The notes under the pieces are model-generated. The model was not told the origin of the DNA and did not search any database. It worked only from the letters and a program-made list of their open reading frames with translations. Below, piece after piece: positions 1-5,510 of a stretch of DNA of 6,450 nucleotides. Location: NCBI GenBank assembly GCA_050115555.1, contig JASFQI010000294.1, positions 1-6,450 of the forward strand, read 5' to 3'. Origin of the DNA: JASFQI01 sp050115555. GTDB taxonomy: Bacteria > Desulfobacterota > DSM-4660 > Desulfatiglandales > HGW-15. Position 1 is the stretch's first letter. Each line of letters opens with the position of its first letter. The position numbers and the translations under genes are program-made.

Positions 1-1841
1 GGGCTTTCGAGGTATTCTGATACCACTCGGTTGAGGTTCACGACTTCAGAGGCGGTGACCCCCCTTCTCGCCAGGGTCAACAGGTCCTGCACGATGGCCG
101 CTGCTTTGTGGCCGGAAGTCTGGATGGTTTGAATGGGTTTCCTGAGAGGGCTGTTTCCCGGGAGTTGTATGAGGAGCAGATCCGGGTAGCTCACGATCCC
201 CGACAGAATATTGTTCAGGTCGTGCGCCACACCGCCTGCCAGGGTCCCAATCGCCTCCATTTTCTGAGCGCGTTGGAGCTGGTTCTGGAGGCGCATCTTT
301 TCCTCCTCGACCTCCTTCCGTTCGCGAATATCCCGGGCGACCCCGATCCGGCCCACGGCTTCACCGTCGGCATTCAACATGGAGGTGACCTTCAGCTCAA
401 TGGGAACGGTACCCCTGTCCTTGTGCTTCACCTCCACCTCGTAAACCGGGATCTCTTCGCCGGTCAGTCCTCGCTGGAATCGCTCGATGGTGGATTGGAT
501 GTCCTGAGGGGCAAGGATTTCCGTGAAGGGCCGGCCGATGAATTCGATGGGAGCATACCCGGTAATGGTTTCGAACTCCGGATTGAGATATTCGAGGGTC
601 CCCTTTTTGTCGATGATAAAGACCAGGTCTCGAATGGTTTCAATGAGGGTACGGTACCTCTGCTCACTGGCGCTCAGTTCCTTTTCCGCAACCCTACGCC
701 GTCTCATGTTGAGGAGAAGAAGGACGATGATTGTAGTCTGTACGATTAACGCAACGACAGCTGCCCAGATCCGGTATCGGTACTTCTCATAGAAGCCGGA
801 ATCACGATGGATGACACTGCTCCCGGGAGGGAGCTTGTCCTCGGGAAGCCCATATCGGGCCAGTTCGCTGTGATCGAACAGGTAGTGGTTGGGGGATTTC
901 GTCACAATGGGGATATCTTCGGCCGGCTCCCCAGTGAGGATACGGAATGCGAGCTGTGCCGCGGTCCTGCCCTGCATCTCGCCGCTGGTGAGCATGCCGC
1001 CCACGATACCGTGCCCGAGGTAGAAGGTCCAGGGACCGTAGATAGGCACACGACAGCGGGAATCGATCAATCGTAGGCTTTCCTCGTGGGTGAAGTTATG
1101 GCCTTGGTTGTCGCGATTGAACACGAAGAGGAACACGATGGCGTGCTCGGGCAATGCCGCTACCTCCTCCTGCAACGCCTCCATGGACAGGTCGCTGACA
1201 TAGCGGAACGAGAGCCGATCTTCAAACGGTACAAAGGCCGTTCTGGCCGCGCGCTCGATGGCCTGTCCCGTGCGCGTGATGTCCGTGATCACGAGCACCT
1301 CCCGAATGCCGGGCTGCAAGGCAAGAGCCACCTCAAGCGTGCGCCTGGGATCGATGGCCTCGATCACGCCGGTGAGCCGGTGTCTCTGACGTCGCATTTC
1401 CGGTCGGTACCCATTGACGCCACAGAAGACCACGGGCGTATTCGGAAACAGGGTGTCGGCACGCTTCAGCAGGAAATCCAAGGCCTGGTCGTCAGAGCAG
1501 AGGATGAGGTCCACATCATCCGGGTCCGGGAATTTTGCGGAAAGGAGCCGGGCGTACTGATCGAGATAGGCCGGATCGGGGTGGCGTTTGGCGTCCATGT
1601 GCTCGAAATAAAGGGCGGCATTGGAGTACTCACTCTCGAGAAAAGCGTTTCGAATTCCTTGGGTGATGTGGTCGGTCCAGGTGAACGTTGGATAGTAGGA
1701 ATGGAGGATGAGCACGCAGGGACGCCGGTTCTCTTCAAGGATGGGTGTCTTCGGTGATGCGGAACGCCCCGTTCCAGGCATTGCCAGGACAATGGGAAGG
1801 ATCACGATGATGATCCGGATGAAGGTCCCTATTCGGCGCAT
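1..1841 (-). CDS. Sensor histidine kinase with periplasmic ABC-type substrate-binding domain and PAS domain (3' end cut by window)
   Basis: Reading the minus strand from the ATG at 1841-1839 gives 613 uninterrupted codons to the window edge. An AGGA ribosome site (1849-1852) lies 7 nt before the ATG. Residues 1-30 form a signal or anchor sequence with basic RRIGTFIR and a hydrophobic core. Residues about 41-335 resemble the ABC_sub_bind family (TrpX-like periplasmic binding proteins), including LILHSYYPTFTWTD, DLILCSDDQALDFLL and VPIYGPWTFYLGHGIVGG. Residues 358-378 are a membrane helix. Residues 391-505 are a PAS domain ending in the usual VARDIRERK linker. Residues 511-600 are HisKA, with the H-box around GTLAGGVAHDLNN and phospho-acceptor His540. 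The ATPase domain, and any receiver domain, would lie beyond the left edge. The predicted layout is a periplasmic ligand sensor signalling across the membrane to autophosphorylate. The ligand is unknown; amino acids are plausible because TrpX-type relatives bind them. It is divergent from the amino-acid operon, so it may regulate it, but no partner regulator is visible. Confidence 0.93.
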   Translation of the reverse strand, partial: MRRIGTFIRIIIVILPIVLAMPGTGRSASPKTPILEENRRPCVLILHSYYPTFTWTDHITQGIRNAFLESEYSNAALYFEHMDAKRHPDPAYLDQYARLLSAKFPDPDDVDLILCSDDQALDFLLKRADTLFPNTPVVFCGVNGYRPEMRRQRHRLTGVIEAIDPRRTLEVALALQPGIREVLVITDITRTGQAIERAARTAFVPFEDRLSFRYVSDLSMEALQEEVAALPEHAIVFLFVFNRDNQGHNFTHEESLRLIDSRCRVPIYGPWTFYLGHGIVGGMLTSGEMQGRTAAQLAFRILTGEPAEDIPIVTKSPNHYLFDHSELARYGLPEDKLPPGSSVIHRDSGFYEKYRYRIWAAVVALIVQTTIIVLLLLNMRRRRVAEKELSASEQRYRTLIETIRDLVFIIDKKGTLEYLNPEFETITGYAPIEFIGRPFTEILAPQDIQSTIERFQRGLTGEEIPVYEVEVKHKDRGTVPIELKVTSMLNADGEAVGRIGVARDIRERKEVEEEKMRLQNQLQRAQKMEAIGTLAGGVAHDLNNILSGIVSYPDLLLIQLPGNSPLRKPIQTIQTSGHKAAAIVQDLLTLARRGVTASEVVNLNRVVSEYLES

Positions 1842-1888
1842 AGCGGTATCCTGTGGGTGCAAAGACGATTTGCTCTTGCATTTCTCAT

Positions 1889-1973
1889 CCCCCAGAAGCG
1901 GGAAAGCAGGATAGGGCGATGTTCACGGAGCGGAATGCCTTATCCTTTGAGCTTCATCACCCGCTTCTGGTGG
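1889..1973. repeat. Long nested hairpin in the kinase leader
   Basis: Perfect 11-nt arms at 1892-1902 and 1960-1970 (CCAGAAGCGGG and its reverse complement) enclose 57 nt. Two outer C-G pairs extend the stem after one mismatch (1889-1890 with 1972-1973). Inside, AAGC at 1904-1907 pairs with GCTT at 1951-1954. AGGATAGGGC at 1908-1917 then pairs with GCCTTATCCT at 1937-1946 with a single G-T apposition. A 19-nt apical loop remains. This makes about 25 pairs in the core. The single apposition and one outer position are wobble pairs only in plus-strand RNA, so the fold is slightly better in that orientation. The predicted kinase transcript, however, runs through it on the minus strand. It may be a structured mRNA leader, a small RNA or a small hairpin element. 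I do not recognise a known riboswitch class. Confidence 0.7.
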
Positions 1974-2004
1974 GACGACGGGGAGATTCAATGAGATTCC
2001 TCTC

Positions 2005-2019
2005 CCTCTTTGAAAGAGG
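2005..2019. repeat. 15-bp dyad next to the kinase promoter
   Basis: CCTCTT-TGA-AAGAGG is a perfect 6-bp inverted repeat with a 3-nt centre. It abuts the next dyad at 2020-2036 with no gap. It sits just downstream of the predicted start of kinase transcription, where a bound repressor would block RNA polymerase. It has no T-tract on either side, so a terminator is unlikely. Confidence 0.5.
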
Positions 2020-2036
2020 ACTGAACCACATTCAGT
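2020..2036. promoter_or_regulatory. Candidate operator overlapping kinase promoter start
   Basis: ACTGAA-CCACA-TTCAGT is a perfect 6-bp inverted repeat with a 5-nt spacer. On the minus strand it overlaps the last bases of the predicted -10 box (2034-2039) and covers the likely transcription start near 2027. That position is typical of a repressor operator. The binding protein is not identifiable from the window. Confidence 0.5.
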
Positions 2037-2062
2037 ATTCCTAACAATAAACGCAATTTCAA
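2034..2062 (-). promoter_or_regulatory. Predicted sigma-70-type promoter for the kinase
   Basis: On the minus strand, TTGAAA (2062-2057, 5 of 6 matches to the -35 consensus) is followed by a 17-bp spacer. The -10 box is AATACT (2039-2034, 4 of 6 matches). The surrounding sequence is AT-rich for this otherwise GC-rich window. Transcription would start near 2027 and leave a leader of about 185 nt before the kinase ATG. That leader contains the long nested hairpin. The promoter is predicted by pattern only. Confidence 0.55.
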
Positions 2063-2071
2063 TACCAATAT

Positions 2072-2113
2072 GGGGCCGGCTTCCTACGGGTGAGCTCGGT
2101 GCAGTCCGGCCCC
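2072..2113. repeat. GC-rich inverted repeat, 8-bp perfect arms
   Basis: GGGGCCGG at 2072-2079 and CCGGCCCC at 2106-2113 are exact reverse complements enclosing 26 nt, which include the palindrome GAGCTC. The right arm is followed by TTGT rather than a real T-run, so it is at best a weak plus-strand terminator. It lies just upstream of the kinase -35 box and could instead be a protein site or a folded RNA. Confidence 0.5.
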
Positions 2114-2179
2114 TTGTCGGTGGATGCGTCAATGGCAGGACATCTCTCTTCTGGAAAAGCCTTTCCGAAATGGGCGCAG

Positions 2180-2260
2180 CCTGGGCTGAAGCACGTTGGA
2201 CCTGGAGGAAGTCGTATACCTCGCTGAGAAAGTTTCGCTTTATCCTGTATTCAGCCCAGG
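2180..2260. repeat. Long inverted repeat, 11-bp perfect arms
   Basis: CCTGGGCTGAA at 2180-2190 and TTCAGCCCAGG at 2250-2260 are exact reverse complements enclosing 59 nt. Inside are two smaller possible stems: GAGG/CCTC at 2205-2208 and 2219-2222, and AAAG/CTTT around a TTTCG-type loop near 2229-2241. If transcribed it would form a branched hairpin. It ends 13 bp upstream of the CCATGG dyad over the predicted rightward promoter. Its geometry (11-nt arms about 58 nt apart) resembles the nested hairpin in the kinase leader, but the sequences differ. Confidence 0.55.
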
Positions 2261-2273
2261 GAGATGTGTAGAT

Positions 2274-2305
2274 CCATGGTCACGTGTTTCACGCCATGGT
2301 ATACT
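2274..2305 (+). promoter_or_regulatory. Candidate rightward promoter with overlapping CCATGG dyad
   Basis: TGGTCA (2277-2282, 4 of 6 to the -35 consensus), a 17-bp spacer and TATACT (2300-2305, 5 of 6 to the -10 consensus) form a plausible promoter. A TG one base before the -10 box makes it an extended -10 type. Two CCATGG palindromes (2274-2279 and 2294-2299) flank CGTG-TTT-CACG. The whole 26-bp block can therefore fold as a hairpin and overlaps both promoter elements, as an operator would. It would leave a leader of about 245 nt before the aminotransferase start, which is long, so another promoter nearer the gene is possible. Confidence 0.4.
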
Positions 2306-2558
2306 GCCGCCACCCTTTGCAGGTGAGGAAGGCCATACGGTGTTCGTTCCGGATGAGGATAATCCAGAAGGGATAGGGTTTTTATTACCTAGGGCATTTA
2401 TTCAAAAGGATGGGCTCGCGTACCTCCCGTCGCTTGCTGTGGGGAATGCGCGGGCGAAGCATTTTCAATCATACGCGCGAAATCGATCCATGACATCGTG
2501 TCCCCGGCAGGAGGCTGCGACGGGAGCACATAACCGGAAATCCAGGAGGTCGTTGGAA

Positions 2559-3686
2559 ATGAACATCGAACCCTTTGCCTTGGAGCGGTTCTTTGGAGAG
2601 CATGAGTTCTCGGCAGAGATCCTCCTCGGGAGCTCGGACTGCGAGGCGCTCTCCGTAGCGGAGCTGGTGGGCATGGCGGACCCCGAGACACAACGGATGT
2701 GGGATGAGCTGAAACTGGGGTACACCGAGACACTCGGACACCCGGCCCTTCGGGAGGTCGTGGCCAGCCTGTACGAGGACCTGGATCGGGAGGACGTTCT
2801 GGTGGTGGTCCCGGAGGAGGGCATTTTCCTGCTGCTGCATGCCCTGGTTTCCCCGGGCGATCACGTGGTCTGCACGTTCCCCGGGTACCAGTCCCTTTAC
2901 GAGGTCGCCCGTTCCATGGGGTGCGAGGTCTCCCTGTGGATGCCGGATGAAGACAAGGGATGGGAGTTCAGCATTCAGGAGCTGGACACTCTGCTTCGGG
3001 AGGACACCCGGCTGGTGGTGGTGAACTTTCCCCACAACCCCACAGGGTTTCTTCCGGACCGGACCGCGTTCGATTCGCTCGTGGAGTGTGTGAGCAGGCG
3101 CAACGCCTACCTTTTCTCCGATGAGATGTACCGGTTTCTGGAGATCGATTCCCAAGACCGGTTGCCTGCAGCCTGTGATTGTTCCTCCAGGGCCATTACG
3201 CTGTCGGGTCTTTCCAAGTCCTTCGGCTTGCCGGGCCTGAGAATCGGATGGCTCGCCACGCAGGACTCGAGTGTGCTTCAACGGGTGAGCCGGCTCAAGG
3301 ACTACACCACGATCTGCAGCAGCGCCCCGAGTGAGATTCTGGCCCTGATGGCCCTCCGCTGCCGGGATCGCATCCTTCCGATGCAGCGGACCCGCGTTCG
3401 AAAAAACCTCGAGGTCCTGGATGGTTTTTTTCAGGAACACAGCGACTGGTTTGGGTGGAATCGTCCACGGAGCGGTTCGATCTGCTTTCCGCGGATGCAT
3501 GGCGTTCAAGACACGTATGCGTTCTGCGAGACCCTGGTCAGGGAAACCGGCATCATGTTGGCGCCCTCCCGCATGTTTCATTACGGCGATCACCATGTAC
3601 GCTTCGGCTTTGGAAGGGACAGCCTTTCCCAGGGCATTGAACGTCTGTCCGCCTACCTGGGCGAGAATAAACCGGCGGGCTCCTGA
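2559..3686 (+). CDS. Class I/II PLP-dependent aminotransferase
   Basis: This 375-residue fold-type I PLP enzyme should transfer an amino group from an amino acid to a 2-oxo acid in the cytoplasm. The start is set by AGGAGGT at 2544-2550, 8 nt before the ATG, and by where family similarity begins. Visible landmarks: EEGIFLLLHAL (86-96) for the cofactor phosphate region, FPGYQSLYE (107-115) with the ring-stacking aromatic, and NFPHNPTG (156-163) with the conserved Asn160. SDEMY (187-191) holds the Asp and Tyr that hold the cofactor. SGLSKSFGLPGLRIGW (216-231) holds the Schiff-base Lys220 and Arg228. HHVRFGFGR (345-353) holds the likely substrate-carboxylate Arg348. All core residues are present, so it should be active. 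Substrate cannot be read from sequence; distant relatives include amino-acid-modifying enzymes such as capreomycidine synthase. It is the first gene of a likely operon with a PLP lyase and a racemase. Confidence 0.92.
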   Translation: MNIEPFALERFFGEHEFSAEILLGSSDCEALSVAELVGMADPETQRMWDELKLGYTETLGHPALREVVASLYEDLDREDVLVVVPEEGIFLLLHALVSPGDHVVCTFPGYQSLYEVARSMGCEVSLWMPDEDKGWEFSIQELDTLLREDTRLVVVNFPHNPTGFLPDRTAFDSLVECVSRRNAYLFSDEMYRFLEIDSQDRLPAACDCSSRAITLSGLSKSFGLPGLRIGWLATQDSSVLQRVSRLKDYTTICSSAPSEILALMALRCRDRILPMQRTRVRKNLEVLDGFFQEHSDWFGWNRPRSGSICFPRMHGVQDTYAFCETLVRETGIMLAPSRMFHYGDHHVRFGFGRDSLSQGIERLSAYLGENKPAGS

Positions 3687-3731
3687 CAAAGGGATCGAGA
3701 GGATCTGAACGCGAGCTTCAACCGCTTTGTG

Positions 3732-3749
3732 GATTCATGCATTTGAATC
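3732..3749. repeat. Small hairpin between aminotransferase and lyase genes
   Basis: GATTCA-TGCATT-TGAATC is a perfect 6-bp inverted repeat with a 6-nt loop, lying in the 82-bp gap just before the lyase ribosome site (3756-3763). It lacks a T-tract, so a terminator is unlikely. It could be an mRNA processing or stability element, or an operator for an internal promoter, although I see no good promoter beside it. Confidence 0.45.
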
Positions 3750-3768
3750 ACAGAAAAGGAGGTGCTCC

Positions 3769-4770
3769 ATGAACCTGGCCAGGTTTCCAAGGAGGCGCTA
3801 CACCCCGCATCCCACTTCGATCGAGTTTTTGCCCCGCTTCACCGAGGCCCTGGGAGGACCCGAGGTCTACATCAAGCGAGACGATCAACTGGGGCTTGCG
3901 GCCGGGGGGAACAAGACGCGTAAGCTCGAGTTCCTTGTTGCAGAAGCGCTTGAGCAGGGTGCAGACACCCTCATCACCTGCGGTGCGGTCCAGTCCAACC
4001 ACTGTCGCCTCACCCTGGCTGCGGCCGTGAAGGAAGGGCTCAAGTGCAGGCTCGCCCTGGAGGAGCGCGTGCCCGGCACCTACGACCCGGAGTCGAGCGG
4101 AAACAACTTCCTTTTTCGGCTCCTGGGGGTGGAGCTGGTCCGGGTCTGGCCTGGAGGGCAGGATATGATGGCCGCGATGAAGCAGATGGCGGCCGATGTT
4201 ACGGCCGAAGGGCGAAAGGCATATGTGATCCCCGGGGGAGGGTCCAACCCGGTCGGTGCCACGGGCTATGCGGCCTGTGCGCTGGAGATTGTGGAGCAGG
4301 CCTTTGACGCGGGCCTCAGCTTCGATCACATCGTCTGTGCGAGCGGAAGTGCCGGCACCCAGGCAGGCCTGGTGACGGGCCTGGTGGGGTGCAACACGGG
4401 CATCCCGGTGGTGGGCATCAATGTGAGCCGGCCCAAGGGCATGCAGGAGGAGCTGGTCCATGGGCTGGCACAGCGGACAGCGGAGCGGCTGGGCGTGTCG
4501 CACGGCATTCCCCGCGAGGCGGTGACGTGCTTCGGGGACTACGTGGGGCCGGGCTACTCCCTTCCCACGCCGGAGATGGCCGAAGCGGTCCGCATGCTGG
4601 CGCGGACCGAGGGGATCCTGCTGGATCCGGTGTACACCGGCAAGGCCATGGCCGGATTGATCGATCTATCGAGGAAGGGCCACTTCAGGAAGGACAGCCG
4701 GGTGCTGTTCGTCCACACGGGAGGGAGCCCGGCCCTGTATGTGTATCAGGAAGCCCTGCTCTCGGAGTGA
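3769..4770 (+). CDS. dcyD: D-cysteine desulfhydrase / L-cysteate sulfo-lyase family PLP enzyme
   Basis: This 333-residue protein belongs to the fold-type II PLP family shared by D-cysteine desulfhydrase (about 328 residues), L-cysteate sulfo-lyase (CuyA) and ACC deaminase. The expected reaction is beta-elimination to pyruvate and ammonia, releasing sulfide from D-cysteine or sulfite from cysteate. AAGGAGGT at 3756-3763 fixes the start 5 nt later; an in-frame ATG at 3727 lacks such a site. Landmarks: KRDDQLGLAAGGNKTRKLEF (36-55) with the Schiff-base Lys49, GAVQSNHCR (72-80) with Ser76-Asn77-His78, and ASGSAGTQAG (191-200) for phosphate binding. PGYSLPTPE (261-269) and PVYTGKAMAG (287-296) carry active-site tyrosines, and HTGGSPALY (316-324) caps the cofactor. 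The YTGKAMAG and HTGGxPAL segments match D-cysteine desulfhydrases better than ACC deaminases. Cysteate as substrate cannot be ruled out by eye. The following racemase could supply the needed enantiomer. Confidence 0.88.
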   Translation: MNLARFPRRRYTPHPTSIEFLPRFTEALGGPEVYIKRDDQLGLAAGGNKTRKLEFLVAEALEQGADTLITCGAVQSNHCRLTLAAAVKEGLKCRLALEERVPGTYDPESSGNNFLFRLLGVELVRVWPGGQDMMAAMKQMAADVTAEGRKAYVIPGGGSNPVGATGYAACALEIVEQAFDAGLSFDHIVCASGSAGTQAGLVTGLVGCNTGIPVVGINVSRPKGMQEELVHGLAQRTAERLGVSHGIPREAVTCFGDYVGPGYSLPTPEMAEAVRMLARTEGILLDPVYTGKAMAGLIDLSRKGHFRKDSRVLFVHTGGSPALYVYQEALLSE

Positions 4771-4793
4771 GGCGTCTTGTGCGGAGGAACGGG

Positions 4794-5498
4794 ATGCCCC
4801 CTTGGAAAACCGTGGGCGTGATCGGCGGCATGGGACCGGAGGCCACCGTGGACCTCATGCAGCGGGTCATTCGAGCCACCCCGGCTGCGGATGACTCGGA
4901 TCATGTGCGCATGATCGTGGACAACAACCCCCGCGTACCTTCGCGTATTCGTGCCCTGATCGAGGGGACGGGCGAGAGCCCGGTCCCCTGTCTTCAGGAC
5001 ATGGCCCGCAGGCTCGAGGATTACGGCGCAGACGTCCTGGCCATCCCCTGTAACACGGCCCACGTGTACTACGATGAGATCGCGTCGAGCGTGGGTATTC
5101 CCGTGCTGCACATGATCCGCCTGACCGTGGCCCGGATCGTGCGGGACATGCCGGGCCTCTGCGCGGCAGGGCTTCTGGCCTCCGACGCCGTGATCAAGAC
5201 CGGCCTCTATGTGGACCCGCTCGCAGAAAAGGGCATGGGGCTGGTTCATCCCTCTCCGGAACGCCAGGCCGATCTCATGGCCGCCATTCGCGGCATCAAG
5301 GCCGGAGGGCCGGGTGCATGGGAGCGGAATGCGCTTCGGGCAGCGGGAGAGGATCTGGTGGAGAGTGGGGCAGAGGTTCTCATCGTGGCCTGCACCGAGC
5401 TTTCCATCGTAACCGAGGCCTTGGCCGGGGTCGGCCGTCATTGCGACGCAGCCCAGGTCCTGGCCGAGGAAATCGTGGCCATAGGAGCTCCCTCGTGA
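4794..5498 (+). CDS. Aspartate/glutamate-type amino acid racemase
   Basis: This 234-residue protein is a cofactor-independent two-cysteine racemase of the Asp/Glu racemase family, whose members are usually 230-250 residues. It should interconvert L and D amino acids by two-base proton exchange. Landmarks: VGVIGGMGPEATVDL (7-21), DNNPRVPSR (43-51), IPCNTAH (84-90) with catalytic Cys86, and VACTELS (198-204) with catalytic Cys200. Both cysteines are present, so activity is likely. GGAGGA at 4783-4788 sits 5 nt before the ATG and decides the start over an in-frame GTG at 4779. It begins 23 bp after the lyase stop, so the two are almost certainly co-transcribed. The YgeA/RacX-like members of this family can have broad or non-aspartate substrates. 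Pairing with a D-amino-acid lyase suggests a substrate other than aspartate here, but that is inference. Confidence 0.9.
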   Translation: MPPWKTVGVIGGMGPEATVDLMQRVIRATPAADDSDHVRMIVDNNPRVPSRIRALIEGTGESPVPCLQDMARRLEDYGADVLAIPCNTAHVYYDEIASSVGIPVLHMIRLTVARIVRDMPGLCAAGLLASDAVIKTGLYVDPLAEKGMGLVHPSPERQADLMAAIRGIKAGGPGAWERNALRAAGEDLVESGAEVLIVACTELSIVTEALAGVGRHCDAAQVLAEEIVAIGAPS

Positions 5499-5510
5499 CT
5501 GGCTGTCTTT

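Larger units (their letters stand above)
1842..2558. other. Divergent intergenic region rich in inverted repeats
   Basis: This 717 bp gap separates the minus-strand kinase from the plus-strand aminotransferase. I see no convincing gene in it. It holds two candidate promoters, the kinase leader with a long nested hairpin, and several dyads; the strongest are listed separately. A small dyad GGAAA/TTTCC with a 4 nt loop also sits at 2153-2166. The frame of the downstream aminotransferase stays open back to 2196. That stretch shows no family resemblance, has no well-placed ribosome site and carries a dyad-rich, promoter-like sequence, so I read it as non-coding. From 2306 to about 2540 I see nothing beyond weak AT-rich patches such as 2378-2405. 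Confidence 0.75.

Noticed and set aside
108..1757. Several plus-strand frames (108-749, 807-1076, 1086-1757)
   Set aside because: They are antisense shadows of the kinase, whose minus-strand frame is open for 613 codons with recognisable domains.
2133..2152. TGGCA-led sequence considered as a sigma-54 promoter
   Set aside because: The -12 element lacks the essential GC at the right distance.
2410..2493. Small plus-strand frame of 27 codons before the aminotransferase, considered as a leader peptide
   Set aside because: It has no properly spaced ribosome site and no run of regulatory codons.
2469..3689. Minus-strand open frame of about 400 codons antisense to the aminotransferase
   Set aside because: It is a shadow of a GC-rich gene. 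The translation has no family features, and the plus strand shows complete aminotransferase motifs and a strong ribosome site.
3687..3768. Gap before the lyase considered as holding a separate promoter or terminator
   Set aside because: There is no acceptable -35/-10 pair, and the hairpin there has no T-tract.
4389..4793. Plus-strand frame extending the racemase upstream through the lyase gene
   Set aside because: It overlaps the lyase in another frame with low-complexity Gly/Arg/Ala composition. The racemase begins at 4794 with its own ribosome site and the GGMGPEAT motif.
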